A model generated the notes under the pieces. The model saw only the letters and a list, made by a program, of their open reading frames with translations. It made no database searches and had not been told where the DNA came from. This document shows, piece after piece, positions 7,973 through 16,677 of a stretch of DNA of 64,000 nt; position 1 is the stretch's first letter, and each line of letters starts with the position of its first letter. The translations under genes were made by a program, and so were the position numbers. This stretch comes from Catenulispora sp. GP43. Lineage in GTDB: Bacteria > Actinomycetota > Actinomycetes > Streptomycetales > Catenulisporaceae. The stretch lies in the NCBI RefSeq assembly GCF_041260665.1, contig NZ_JBGCCT010000043.1:1-64000 (forward strand). The letters are read 5' to 3'.

Positions 7973-8862
7973 TCGACGCCCACCCATTCCGGCAGTGCCT
8001 CGCACCGCTTCAGCCACGGCGCGGGGATCCCCGACACGCCGACCCGGGCGGCCACGATGCCGCCGACGATGGCGCTGGTCGTGTCGATGTCGCCGCCGAC
8101 GAAGGCGGTGTCCCAGAAGGCGTTCTCGAAGTCGTCCAGATGCTTGGCGGCGATCCAGAGGCAGAAGGGGACGGTGTCCGGGGCCGAGATGTAGCGGCCG
8201 TTGCCCAGGGACGCCGCGGCGCTGCGCGGGTCGGTCAGGGGCAGCAGCGTCATCGCGTTCCCGATGCCGTCGCGGACCAGGCCCGGCGGGGTGCGTTCGG
8301 CGATCTCGTCGAGGAAGTCGTGGCCGCTCAGGGCGGTGTCGGCGGCCAGGGCGGCGGCGACGGCTATCGCCACCGCGCCCGCGACGCCTTCGGCGTGGGT
8401 GTGCGTCACCTCCGCCGACGCCGTCGCCTCGGCGACCACGCGGTCCAGGTCCGCCGAGCCGTACCAGGCGCCCAGCGGCGCGACGCGCATCGCGGCGCCG
8501 TTGCCCCAGGAGCCCTTGCCGTCGAACATGGCCTTGGCCAGTTCGCGCCAGTCGGCGCCCTCCTGGCGGATGAGGCGGAGCATGCGGTTGACGCCGGCGC
8601 CGTAGCCGCGGTCGAAGTCGTGGTGGGCGGCGAACGAGTAAGCCAGGGCGTCCTGGTCCACGTGCCCGTGGTCGCGCAGCACCGCCAGCACCGAGCAGGC
8701 CATCTCGGTGTCGTCGGTCCAGTACCAGGGGTCCGGGGGCAGGCGGCGGTCGGTCAGGAGCGGCTGGTTCAGCGGGATGAAGTAGCAGGCGCCCACCGCG
8801 TCGCCCACGGCCAGGCCGCGGAGCGACGCGACGGCGCGGGCAAGGCGGCGGTCGTCGGTCAT
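7969..8862 (-). CDS. ADP-ribosylglycohydrolase (DraG/ARH family)
   Basis: 297 residues from ATG 8862 (MTDDRRLARAV); an upstream in-frame ATG at 8886 would add eight residues. The dinuclear-metal motifs of the family are all present: GDAVGA near the start, WTDDTEMA, GSWGNGAAMR, VTHTHAEG, and C-terminal GGDIDTTSAIVGGI. These enzymes remove ADP-ribose from modified proteins, nucleic acids or small molecules. No partner ADP-ribosyltransferase is seen in the window. It is the first gene of a two-gene operon with the serpin. The AAGAAG upstream is a modest ribosome site. Confidence 0.88.
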   Translation of the reverse strand: MTDDRRLARAVASLRGLAVGDAVGACYFIPLNQPLLTDRRLPPDPWYWTDDTEMACSVLAVLRDHGHVDQDALAYSFAAHHDFDRGYGAGVNRMLRLIRQEGADWRELAKAMFDGKGSWGNGAAMRVAPLGAWYGSADLDRVVAEATASAEVTHTHAEGVAGAVAIAVAAALAADTALSGHDFLDEIAERTPPGLVRDGIGNAMTLLPLTDPRSAAASLGNGRYISAPDTVPFCLWIAAKHLDDFENAFWDTAFVGGDIDTTSAIVGGIVAARVGVSGIPAPWLKRCEALPEWVGVE

Positions 8863-8987
8863 GTTCCACTTCTTACCGCATGGCATACCACTAACTCACT
8901 TCGCTTCGGCCCGGGCTTGTCATCCGCCTCGTATCCCACTCGTCTTTGTCGGCGGTGTCTGCGATGATCTGCGTGGGAAGGAAACAA

Positions 8988-10286
8988 GTGCTCAAGCTCA
9001 TCACCCCTTACAAGCCGATTCTCGCCATCCCGGGCACCCGGGCCCTGTTCGTCGTCGCCTTCGTGGCGCGGTTGCCGCTGACCGCCAAGGCCATGGCGCT
9101 CACCCTGCACATCGTGTTGGACCAGGGCGGCAGTTATGCCGCGGCCGGTCTGGCGAGCATGGTGATGACCATCGGCATGGGCGTCGGATCGCCGCTGCTC
9201 GGGCGGATGGTGGACCATCGGGGGCTCAAACCGGTGCTGCTGCTGACCGGGGTGTCGGAGGCGGCGTACTGGGTGAGCGCCCCGTTCCTGTCCTATCCGC
9301 TGCTGCTGGTGACCACGTTCGTGCTCGGCGGCGTGCTCGGGGTGCCGGTGTTCTCGGTGATCCGGCAGGCGGTGGCCGCCCGGGTGCCCGACGCGATGCG
9401 CCGTCAGGCCTTCGCCCTGGACTCGATGATCGTGGAGCTGGTCTTCATGGTCGGCCCGGCGCTGGCGATCGCGACCATCACCTCGATGCACACCGCGACG
9501 GTCACCATGGCGGCGATCGGCGTGCTGACCGTCGGGTCGGTGCTGACGCTGTGGGTGCTGAACCCGCCGATCGGCCACGCGGCCGCCGGCGGCGACGGCG
9601 CGCCGCCGGAGAAGGTCCCGCCGAGCACGTGGGTCCGGCCGGCCTTCGTCCTGGTCCTGGCCACCGGCCTGGCGGCGAACCTGGTGCTGGCCGGCACCGA
9701 CATCTCGATCACCGCGCTGCTGCGCCAGCAGAACGCGGTGAGCATGGCCGGGGTGTGCATCTTCGCCTGGTGCCTGCTGTCCTTGATCGGCGGCTTCTGG
9801 CACGGCTCGACCGAGCGGCCGTGGCGGCTGCCGGTCCTGATGCTGCTGCTGGGCGCCGGCACCATCCCGGTCGGCTTCGTCGGCCAGTTCGGGTGGTGGT
9901 GGCTGGCGCTGATCCTGCTGCCCGCCGGCTTCATGTGCGCGCCGACGCTGGCGTCCACGGCCGAGTCGGTGGCCGCCGCGGTCCCGGCCTCGGCGCGCGG
10001 TCAGGCGATGGGCTTGCAGGGCTCGGCGATGACCCTGGGCGGTGCGATCGGCGCGCCGCTGGCCGGCACGGTGGTGGACGCCTCCTCGCCGCCGTGGGCC
10101 TTCGCCACGACCGGCGCGATCGGCGTGGTGCTGGCCGCCGCGATGCTGGCGTATCAGCGGTTCGCGAAGACCGGGACGGAGCGCGTGGCGGTGCCGGCTG
10201 TCGCCGAGGCGATCGACGAGGTACCTGTCGGCGCGGGCGCCGTGATGGATACCGAGAACGCCGGACTGGCGACGGCGGCCTGCTAG
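8988..10286 (+). CDS. MFS transporter
   Basis: 432 residues from a GTG with GGAAGGA 5 nt upstream; the reading frame stays open upstream, but this start has the ribosome site. About twelve hydrophobic segments and the loop GSPLLGRMVDHRGLKPVLL (MFS motif A region) identify a major-facilitator efflux-type permease. A second-half loop is rich in Gly/Ala/Pro. The substrate is unknown. It is divergent from the ADP-ribosylglycohydrolase gene and convergent with the AlaX-like gene, from which a strong hairpin separates it. Confidence 0.85.
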   Translation: MLKLITPYKPILAIPGTRALFVVAFVARLPLTAKAMALTLHIVLDQGGSYAAAGLASMVMTIGMGVGSPLLGRMVDHRGLKPVLLLTGVSEAAYWVSAPFLSYPLLLVTTFVLGGVLGVPVFSVIRQAVAARVPDAMRRQAFALDSMIVELVFMVGPALAIATITSMHTATVTMAAIGVLTVGSVLTLWVLNPPIGHAAAGGDGAPPEKVPPSTWVRPAFVLVLATGLAANLVLAGTDISITALLRQQNAVSMAGVCIFAWCLLSLIGGFWHGSTERPWRLPVLMLLLGAGTIPVGFVGQFGWWWLALILLPAGFMCAPTLASTAESVAAAVPASARGQAMGLQGSAMTLGGAIGAPLAGTVVDASSPPWAFATTGAIGVVLAAAMLAYQRFAKTGTERVAVPAVAEAIDEVPVGAGAVMDTENAGLATAAC

Positions 10287-10347
10287 CGGCGAGCTTCCAC
10301 GCGGGTCGCCGGGTCCTCCGCGCGACTGCTCATGTCCCGGACCAAAT

Positions 10348-10407
10348 CCGGATCACGTCCCGGATCACATCCCGGATCAGGTCCCGGATCACGTCCCGGA
10401 TCAGGTC
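10348..10407. repeat. 12-bp tandem repeat array downstream of the MFS gene
   Basis: Five consecutive 12-bp copies of CCGGATCA(C/G)(G/A)TC cover 10348-10407, with partial copies on both sides from 10337 to 10416. The unit itself appears in the left arm of the hairpin at 10405-10434, so the terminator may have arisen from the repeat. Confidence 0.9.
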
Positions 10408-10434
10408 CCGGATTCCGCACCAGGAATCCGGGAC
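10405..10434. terminator. Bidirectional terminator hairpin
   Basis: A perfect 12-bp stem (GTCCCGGATTCC / GGAATCCGGGAC) with a 6-nt loop lies between the convergent MFS and AlaX-like genes. It lacks a U-tract but is very stable, and its symmetry would work for both directions. Confidence 0.7.
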
Positions 10435-10453
10435 CCCGCCGTGGAAGCGCCGC

Positions 10454-11323
10454 CTAGCCGCGCTTCGGCGTCGTCACCACCACGAACTCGCTCCCGTCCT
10501 CCGACAGCGTCAGCTCCGCGGTCAGCGAAGCCAACTCCCCGAGCCGGTGCAGGTGCGTGCCGCCGCAGGCGATCTCCACCGTCCCCTCCGGCAGCTCGCA
10601 CACCCACTGGCGGCGGGCCGTCAGCTCCGGGCCGGGGGTGTCGATGCGGATCGCGGCGTCCTGCGCGAGCCACTGTGCGAGGCGGCTGTTGATCTTCTCC
10701 GTCAGTTCCGGCAGCGCCTCGCGCAGCCCTTCGGGGTCGAAGCCCTTCTTGCGCAGCGACTTGCCGAGCCGGTACCGGTCGGTGCTGGCGTCCAGGCCGA
10801 TCCGCGAGGTGTCCATCGCGACGCTGTCGAAGTCGGGCTGTCCCAGGCCGTCGGTGCGGACCTCCTTGCGCCAGCGGTCGGCCAGCGCCTCGTTGAGGGC
10901 CAGGGCCATCAGGTGGCAGCCGGTGTGCGAGGCGGACAGCGCCGCGCGGCGGGCCTCGTCGACGCGCAGTTCCACCGTCGCGCCGGGGGCCGGGGCGTCC
11001 GCGCCGTCGAGGACGTGCACGGCCAGCCACTGCCAGGTCTCATCGCCCCGGCGGACCGGGATGTCCGTGCCGACCGCGAACGCCCCGTCCGGGCCCACCC
11101 CGCCGGTGACGCAGTCCGCGACGGCGTGCTCCGCCCCGTCGGCGGCGATCAGCACGCCGGTGTCGCCGGGCTGGTCGGGCCAACTGTGGTCCAGCGGATG
11201 GAACGGCGTCGTGTCGACGATCACGCCCGCGCCCTCGGGCAGCGGCCGCACGGCCAGAACGGTCGCGCTCCCGGACGTCGCGCCGGCGGGGAAGGTGACG
11301 AGAGTGGTGGTGAGCTGTGCCAT
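10454..11323 (-). CDS. AlaX-like alanyl-tRNA editing hydrolase
   Basis: 289 residues. The second-additional-domain motifs of AlaRS/ThrRS editing proteins are visible: HTGCH (HxxxH) at about residue 130 and C-terminal [12 protein letters not shown]. These bind zinc and hydrolyse mischarged Ser- or Gly-tRNA(Ala). The N-terminal half is a beta-rich domain like that fused in AlaX-M/L proteins. It is divergent from dtd with only 44 bp between start codons, so the region probably holds a shared promoter for two tRNA proofreading enzymes. Confidence 0.85.
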   Translation of the reverse strand: MAQLTTTLVTFPAGATSGSATVLAVRPLPEGAGVIVDTTPFHPLDHSWPDQPGDTGVLIAADGAEHAVADCVTGGVGPDGAFAVGTDIPVRRGDETWQWLAVHVLDGADAPAPGATVELRVDEARRAALSASHTGCHLMALALNEALADRWRKEVRTDGLGQPDFDSVAMDTSRIGLDASTDRYRLGKSLRKKGFDPEGLREALPELTEKINSRLAQWLAQDAAIRIDTPGPELTARRQWVCELPEGTVEIACGGTHLHRLGELASLTAELTLSEDGSEFVVVTTPKRG

Positions 11324-11367
11324 GGCGCCATCGTCTCATCGGCGGCGCGGCAGGGGAGAATAGGCGC

Positions 11368-11814
11368 ATGCGAGCCGTGGTCCAGAGGGTGAGTGAGGCG
11401 TCGGTGACGGTGGCCGGCGAGGTGGTCGGGGCGATTCCGGGCCCGGGCCTGGCCGTCCTGGTCGGCGTCACCCACGACGACACCCCCGCCAAGGCCGCGC
11501 AGCTGGCCCGCAAGCTGTGGAGTCTGCGCCTGTTCGAGGGCCCGGACGGCGAGCCCGGGACCGAGCAGTCCTGCTCCGACTTCGGTGGGCCACTGCTCGT
11601 AATCAGCCAGTTCACGCTCTACGGCGACGCCCGCAAGGGCCGCCGCCCTACTTGGAGCGCTGCCGCGCCCGGACCGGTGGCCGAACCGCTGGTCGAGGCG
11701 GTGGTCGCGGAACTGCGCGGGCTCGGGGCGAAAGTGGAGACCGGCAGATTCGGCGCGGATATGAAAGTGGCGCTCGTGAACGACGGTCCTTTCACTGTCG
11801 TGCTGGAGGTCTGA
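11368..11814 (+). CDS. dtd: D-aminoacyl-tRNA deacylase
   Basis: 148 residues starting [15 protein letters not shown], with the family signatures [15 protein letters not shown] and [11 protein letters not shown] (usually NxGP[VF]T) that form the cross-subunit active site. Dtd removes D-amino acids (and Gly from tRNA-Ala) from tRNA and works as a dimer in the cytosol. The length is normal. GGGGAGAA upstream serves as ribosome site. It is divergent from the AlaX-like gene. Confidence 0.95.
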   Translation: MRAVVQRVSEASVTVAGEVVGAIPGPGLAVLVGVTHDDTPAKAAQLARKLWSLRLFEGPDGEPGTEQSCSDFGGPLLVISQFTLYGDARKGRRPTWSAAAPGPVAEPLVEAVVAELRGLGAKVETGRFGADMKVALVNDGPFTVVLEV

Positions 11815-11819
11815 AACCC

Positions 11820-11844
11820 CGAAGGGCGCTGGGAAAACCCTTCG
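11820..11844 (+). terminator. Weak hairpin after dtd
   Basis: CGAAGGG and CCCTTCG pair across an 11-nt loop immediately after the dtd stop. There is no U-tract; termination is only suggested. Confidence 0.35.
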
Positions 11845-11988
11845 AAACAGTTATCGGCACAGGCCTGGTCGAGCGGTCCGCGGCTCTATATCATTCTCGA
11901 CAATCACGACCTGGTGGCCACGTCGGACGCGGTTTTCCGCTGCCGTCGCGAGAACCCGGCGCGCGCTTTCACGACCGGTGGTGAACCC

Positions 11989-13275
11989 ATGCCTCGCCCT
12001 TCCCTGCGCACACTCACCGTCGCATTCCTTGCGGCCGGATGTCTGTTCTCGGGCACTGCCGCGGCTCAGGCTTCTCAATCACTTGCCGGGCAGATATATG
12101 GTGGCGCGCCGGTCGCCGGCGCCGGCCACTGCACCGCGCCGCTCCCGGCCCCCGACCTGCCGGCCGGCGACGCCGAGCCGGATCTGCTGTGGCCGCAGCA
12201 GCGACTGGGCCTGAGCCAGGCCGGCGTCTGGTACCTGAACCGCGGCAAGGACGTCACGGTCGCGGTCATCGACACCGGCGTCGATCCGTCGAACCCGGCG
12301 TTCGCGCCGGACGCGGTGCTGCCCGGCCCGAGCGTCGTCGACCCCGGCGACACCGCCGACTACGACTGCAGCGGCCACGGGACCGCGGTCGCGGCGATCA
12401 TCGCCGGCAAGGAGAGCGGCCTGTTCGGCTTCACCGGGGTCGCGCCGGAGGCGCAGATCCTGCCGATCCGGCAGACCTACGACCCGAACACGCCCGGCAG
12501 CTCCGTGAAGCTCGCCGACGCGATCCGGACCGCGACGGCGGCCGGCGCGCGGATCATCAACATCTCCATCGGCGTCCCCGACGACTCGCCCCAGCTGCGC
12601 TCCGCGGTGCAGAACGCGTTGGCCAGCGACGTGCTGATCGTCGCCGCGGTCGGTCCCTGGCCGAAGAGCTATCCGGCGGCGACCTCCGGGGTGCTGGCGG
12701 TCGGGGCGATCAACGTGGACGGCAGCGCCATCGCGCCGGGACCGCGGAACGCGGCCGGGGGCGGGAGCGGAAGCGGCACCGGGGCTCTGGTGTCCGCGCC
12801 CGGCGGCCGGATGGCGGTCCCGGCCGCCGGCCATCCGGACGGGCTCACCGCGATGCAGGGCACGGACCTGGCCGCGCCGTACGTCTCCGGCGTCGCTGCC
12901 CTCGTCCTGTCCTACCGGCCGACCCTGCACAACTGGCAGGTGGCACAACGGCTGGAGGCCACCGCCGACCCGCCGGTGGCCAACCCCTCCAGCGCGGCGG
13001 GCACGCCGGCCACGGCGGATCCGGTGACCGGCTACGGCGTCGTCGACCCCTACCGCGCGGTCTCGCAGGACCTGCCGGACGAGCGGCGCCCCGACCCGTC
13101 GGCCGGTCCTGGAGTCGTCGTCTCGCCGGCTGACGCCGCCGTGCCAGGCCACGACCGCGGCGCGTCCCGCATCGCGCTGGCCGTCAGCACCGCCGGGGTG
13201 CTGGTGCTGGCCGCTCCGGTGGCCGTCGCGGCGGCGCGCCGGGGGCGCGTAAAGGGCTCGCGCGCCGGGGTGTGA
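11989..13275 (+). CDS. Mycosin-like subtilase (S8) with degraded active site, probable pseudoprotease
   Basis: 428 residues. A signal peptide (residues 1-30) is followed by a subtilase domain and a C-terminal membrane helix with a basic tail (ALAVSTAGVLVLAAPVAVA then ARRGR), the layout of type VII secretion mycosins. Asp95 (VAVIDTG) and His130 (CSGHGTAVAAIIAG) are present. The serine motif reads GTDLAAPYVSG, with Asp293 where Ser is required. The oxyanion Asn position reads AAVGPWP (Pro223) instead of AAGN. Two independent active-site losses argue for a non-catalytic role. No ESX genes are in the window. Confidence 0.85.
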   Translation: MPRPSLRTLTVAFLAAGCLFSGTAAAQASQSLAGQIYGGAPVAGAGHCTAPLPAPDLPAGDAEPDLLWPQQRLGLSQAGVWYLNRGKDVTVAVIDTGVDPSNPAFAPDAVLPGPSVVDPGDTADYDCSGHGTAVAAIIAGKESGLFGFTGVAPEAQILPIRQTYDPNTPGSSVKLADAIRTATAAGARIINISIGVPDDSPQLRSAVQNALASDVLIVAAVGPWPKSYPAATSGVLAVGAINVDGSAIAPGPRNAAGGGSGSGTGALVSAPGGRMAVPAAGHPDGLTAMQGTDLAAPYVSGVAALVLSYRPTLHNWQVAQRLEATADPPVANPSSAAGTPATADPVTGYGVVDPYRAVSQDLPDERRPDPSAGPGVVVSPADAAVPGHDRGASRIALAVSTAGVLVLAAPVAVAAARRGRVKGSRAGV

Positions 13276-13282
13276 GGTGTCA

Positions 13283-13288
13283 TAGGGT
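13283..13288 (+). promoter_or_regulatory. -10 hexamer before the DUF885 gene
   Basis: TAGGGT ends 7 nt before the GTG at 13296, the geometry expected of a leaderless transcript. It overlaps the stop-proximal spacer after the mycosin-like gene. Confidence 0.3.
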
Positions 13289-13295
13289 CGGGGCT

Positions 13296-14975
13296 GTGAC
13301 GTCCATTAATGAGATCGCCGAAGACTACGTCGCCCGCTATGTCGAACTGGACCCGCAGTTCGCCACCGACCTCGGTGTCGCCGGGCACGACCATGAGCTG
13401 ACCGACTACTCACTGGAAGGGTTCGCCGAGCGCAACACGCTGACGGCGACCACCCTCGCGGCGATCCGGGCCCTGGAGCCCGCGGACGAGAACGAGCGCG
13501 TCGCCAAGGAGGCGATGGAGGAGCGCCTGGCCCTGGCCGTCGAGACCTACGAGGCCGGCGACGACACCGCCGCGCTGAACGTGCTCGCCAGCCCCTTCCA
13601 GGCTGTGCGGTCGGTGTTCGACCAGATGAGCACCGACGGCGAGGAGAACCACGCGAACATCGCCGCGCGTCTGGCGGCGGTGCCGGAGGCGCTGGAGCAG
13701 CTGAAGGCGACGCTGGCCGACTCGGCGGCGAACGGCCGCACCTCCGCGCGGCGCCAGGTGCTGGCCTGTGCCAAGCAGGCCAAGGACTGGAACGGGGAGC
13801 TCGGCGGGGAGAACTTCTGGACCGGCCTGGTCGGCCGCACCGGTGCCGCCGGCGCGGTGCGCGCGGACCTGGACCGCGGCGCGGTGGCGGCCACCGAGGC
13901 GACCGCAGAGTTCGGCCGCTTCCTCACCGAGAAGCTGCTGCCCTCGGCGCCGGCCAAGGACGCCGTCGGCCGCGAGCGCTACCAGCGCGCCTCGCGCGAG
14001 TTCCTCGGCGACGTCATCGACCTGGAGGAGACCTACCACTGGGGCCTGGAGGAAGTGGCCCGGCTGCGCGCCGAGATGGCCGCGACCGCCGCGCGCATCG
14101 TGCCCGGCGGCTCGCTGGCCGACGCGCTGACCGCACTGGACTCCGACGCCTCCCGCCAGATCACCGGCGCCGACAACTTCCGCGCCTGGATGCAGGAGAA
14201 GTCCGACGCCGCCGTCGAGGCGCTGGCCGACGTCCACTTCGACATCCCCGAGCCGGTGCGCCGCCTGGAGTGCATGATCGCCCCGACCCACGACGGCGTC
14301 ATGTACTACACGCCGCCGTCGGAGGACTTCGCGCGGCCGGGCCGCATGTGGTGGTCGGTGCCCGAGGGCCAGACCGAGTTCGCCACCTGGCGTGAGACCA
14401 CGACGGTCTACCACGAGGGCGTCCCGGGGCATCACCTGCAGTGCGCGCAGACCGCCTACCGCAAGGACGTGCTGAACCGCTGGCAGCGCTCGATGTGCTG
14501 GGTCTCCGGCCACGGCGAGGGCTGGGCGCTGTACGCCGAGCGGCTGATGGACGACCTGGGCTACCTGGCCGACCCCGGCGACAAGCTGGGCATGCTCGAC
14601 GGCCAGATGATGCGCGCCGTGCGCGTGGTCGTGGACCTTGGCATGCACCTGGAGTTCGAGATCCCGGCCGGGACCGACTTCGGCAACGGCGCCGACCACG
14701 GCGGCGAGCGCTGGACCCCGGAACTGGGCTGGGAGTACATGACGGCGAACGTCAACACCACCGAGGCGCAGCTCGCGTTCGAGCTGGACCGCTACCTCGG
14801 CTGGCCGGGCCAGGCGCCGGCGTACAAGATCGGCGAGCGGATCTGGCTGCAGGCGCGCGCCGATGCCGAGGCGCGCAAGGGCGCCGACTTCGACCTGAAG
14901 ACCTTCCACCGGCAGGCCCTGGACCTCGGCTCGATCGGCCTCAAGCCGCTGCGCGAGGCGCTCGGCCGGCTGTAG
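13296..14975 (+). CDS. DUF885 family protein (putative metal-dependent peptidase)
   Basis: 559 residues from GTG 13296. The family hallmark HEGVPGHHLQ begins at about residue 373 and is followed by GHGEGWALYAERL, which look like metal-binding and catalytic helices of zinc peptidases. No signal peptide is present, so it is probably cytoplasmic. The family is common in actinobacteria and its substrates are not defined. The GTG is chosen because family proteins begin near INEIAEDYVARY and a -10-like TAGGGT lies just upstream. It is followed by a strong terminator. Confidence 0.85.
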   Translation: MTSINEIAEDYVARYVELDPQFATDLGVAGHDHELTDYSLEGFAERNTLTATTLAAIRALEPADENERVAKEAMEERLALAVETYEAGDDTAALNVLASPFQAVRSVFDQMSTDGEENHANIAARLAAVPEALEQLKATLADSAANGRTSARRQVLACAKQAKDWNGELGGENFWTGLVGRTGAAGAVRADLDRGAVAATEATAEFGRFLTEKLLPSAPAKDAVGRERYQRASREFLGDVIDLEETYHWGLEEVARLRAEMAATAARIVPGGSLADALTALDSDASRQITGADNFRAWMQEKSDAAVEALADVHFDIPEPVRRLECMIAPTHDGVMYYTPPSEDFARPGRMWWSVPEGQTEFATWRETTTVYHEGVPGHHLQCAQTAYRKDVLNRWQRSMCWVSGHGEGWALYAERLMDDLGYLADPGDKLGMLDGQMMRAVRVVVDLGMHLEFEIPAGTDFGNGADHGGERWTPELGWEYMTANVNTTEAQLAFELDRYLGWPGQAPAYKIGERIWLQARADAEARKGADFDLKTFHRQALDLGSIGLKPLREALGRL

Positions 14976-15017
14976 GCGGGCGGCGCGCTCGACGCGCGCG
15001 TGGCTCTGTTCTGACTC

Positions 15018-15053
15018 AGAGCCCGGACTTCTCGGAGTCCGGGCTCTTTTTCT
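15018..15053 (+). terminator. Rho-independent terminator after the DUF885 gene
   Basis: A perfect 12-bp stem (AGAGCCCGGACT / AGTCCGGGCTCT, 6-nt loop) runs directly into a T-tract (CTTTTTCTT), one of the clearest intrinsic terminators in the window. Confidence 0.92.
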
Positions 15054-15060
15054 TCACGCA

Positions 15061-15081
15061 GTACTGTGCAATGTGTAGTAC
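15061..15081. promoter_or_regulatory. Candidate PadR operator
   Basis: GTACT-N11-AGTAC is a perfect dyad 23 bp before the padR start codon, overlapping where the promoter should be. PadR proteins commonly repress their own operon through such spaced dyads. Confidence 0.5.
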
Positions 15082-15103
15082 CGTGTTCCGCACAGGAGGG
15101 GCG

Positions 15104-15439
15104 ATGGATTCCACACAACTGCTCAAGGGCGTCCTGGACTCGGCGGTGCTCGCGGTCCTGGTCGACGAGGACGGATACGGCTACGACATCGTCCGTCGGC
15201 TGCGGATCGCGGGGTTCGAGGACATCGGGGACGCGTCGGTCTACGGAACGCTGCGGCGCTTGTACGCCAACGGATATCTGACGAGTTACGTGGTGCCCTC
15301 GGAGGCGGGGCCGCACCGGAAGTACTACGGGGTCAACGCCAGCGGGCGGGCGCAACTGAAGGAGTCCACGGCGACGTGGCGGGTGTTCGCCGGGACCATG
15401 GACCGGCTGCTCGGAGCGGAGAGGGGAGATCGGGCATGA
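15104..15439 (+). CDS. PadR-family transcriptional regulator
   Basis: 111 residues. The winged-helix PadR domain is recognisable from LKGVLDSAVLAVLVDEDGYGYDIV, SVYGTLRRLYANGYL and the wing RKYYGVNASGRAQL. Small PadR proteins of this type (PadR-s2-like) are dimeric repressors. AGGAGG lies 4 nt before the ATG. The stop overlaps the next start (ATGA), coupling it to the HAAS-domain membrane protein, a gene pair common in Gram-positive bacteria. Confidence 0.92.
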   Translation: MDSTQLLKGVLDSAVLAVLVDEDGYGYDIVRRLRIAGFEDIGDASVYGTLRRLYANGYLTSYVVPSEAGPHRKYYGVNASGRAQLKESTATWRVFAGTMDRLLGAERGDRA

Positions 15440-16647
15440 GTTCCCAGGAGTTCGAGGGTGTGGGCGGCGACCGGGACCGGGACCGTGACGCCGACGGCGC
15501 CGGCGCCGTCGGCGACGAGGTGGCCGGGTACGCGGCCGAGGTCCGGGCGCAGTTCGCCGACCTGCCCGAGGCGGACAGTGCCGAGCTGCTGGAAGACCTG
15601 GAGGACCATCTGCGCGAGGTGGCGACCGAGGACGCGGGCACGCTGCGGGAGCGGCTTGGCGCGCCGGCGGCGTATGCCAGGGAACTGCGACAGGCGGCCG
15701 GGCTGCCGGAGCCGGGAGAGGGGAGCGGCTCGGGCGGGGCACGCCGGCCGCGGCGGACGCTGCGGGCCAGGGCGCGCCAGACGTTGGCGGACGCGGAGGG
15801 CCGGGCGCGCCAGTACCGGGCGGGGCGCGAGGTGCTGGATTTCCTGCCCTCGCTGCGTCCCGCGTGGTGGGTGCTGCGCGGCTGGGTCGCCGTGCGGCTT
15901 TTGGAGGTGATGACGACGAACGTTGATCCGTGGCACGACTTCGCGCTCATCCCGCAGGTCGGGAACAGTACGTTCACCGGCTTCATCGCGTTGCTGGTCG
16001 CGGTCCCGGCGTCGGTGTACGCGGCCCGCCGGACGGTACCGGAGGGCTGGCGGCGCCGGGCCATGGGAGCGGGGGAGGGCATCCTCGTCCTGTTCACCGT
16101 CGCGATGGCGCTGTCGTCGGCCGGCGGTCAGGACGACTACACCCAGACAGCTTCGGGTGTGTCCTATGTCCAAGGGGCGCCGCAACAGGGGCTTGCAGAG
16201 AACGGCAAGCAGATCTCGAACCTGTACGTCTACGACCAGAGCGGGAAGCTGCTCGACGGTGTCCTCGTCTACGACCAGGACGGCCAGCCGGTCGGTGCCG
16301 ATCCGTTCATGAACGGGTACGGGTCGGAGATCGACAACAACGGCTGGCTGGACGGCAACGGTGCGCTGGTGCCGAACGCCTACCCGCGGCAGTTGTTCCA
16401 GCAGCAGTGGGACAACGTCAACGGCGGTCGGCGCTACGTCACGGTTCCGCCGCCGCTGGTGAACATTCCGCGCGGGGTACACCGGGGCTCGACGCCGACC
16501 GGGCCTCAGAGTTCTGCTACACCCTCGACGACCCCTTCCACAACGCCGCCCGCCACGCCTTCCACCACGCCCACCGGTGGCGCCACCGGAGCGCAGCCGT
16601 CCTCCACGCTCCCGTCGACTCCGGCGCCGAGCAGCACGACGGGTTGA
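15436..16647 (+). CDS. HAAS-domain membrane protein, PadR partner
   Basis: 403 residues. The N-terminal cytoplasmic domain (about 30-95, with ELLEDLEDHLREVA and RLGAPAAYARELRQAAG) resembles the HAAS domain that accompanies PadR regulators. About three membrane segments follow (residues 138-155, 178-200, 210-232), then an extracytoplasmic domain with NLYVYDQSGKLLDGVLVYDQ and a long Ser/Thr/Pro tail. Probably the membrane sensor or target of the PadR system. It ends within the promoter of the next gene. Confidence 0.7.
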   Translation: MSSQEFEGVGGDRDRDRDADGAGAVGDEVAGYAAEVRAQFADLPEADSAELLEDLEDHLREVATEDAGTLRERLGAPAAYARELRQAAGLPEPGEGSGSGGARRPRRTLRARARQTLADAEGRARQYRAGREVLDFLPSLRPAWWVLRGWVAVRLLEVMTTNVDPWHDFALIPQVGNSTFTGFIALLVAVPASVYAARRTVPEGWRRRAMGAGEGILVLFTVAMALSSAGGQDDYTQTASGVSYVQGAPQQGLAENGKQISNLYVYDQSGKLLDGVLVYDQDGQPVGADPFMNGYGSEIDNNGWLDGNGALVPNAYPRQLFQQQWDNVNGGRRYVTVPPPLVNIPRGVHRGSTPTGPQSSATPSTTPSTTPPATPSTTPTGGATGAQPSSTLPSTPAPSSTTG

Positions 16648-16671
16648 AGATTCATATTCGCCCGCTACGGT
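16644..16671 (+). promoter_or_regulatory. Promoter for the receiver gene, leaderless
   Basis: TTGAAG (16644-16649), a 16-bp spacer and TACGGT (16666-16671) sit so that transcription would start at the GTG at 16678. The -35 box contains the TGA of the preceding gene. No Shine-Dalgarno is present. Confidence 0.5.
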
Positions 16672-16677
16672 GGCCCC

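Noticed and set aside
10337-10416. Possible CRISPR array
   Set aside because: Units are 12 bp with no spacers between them and there are no cas genes.
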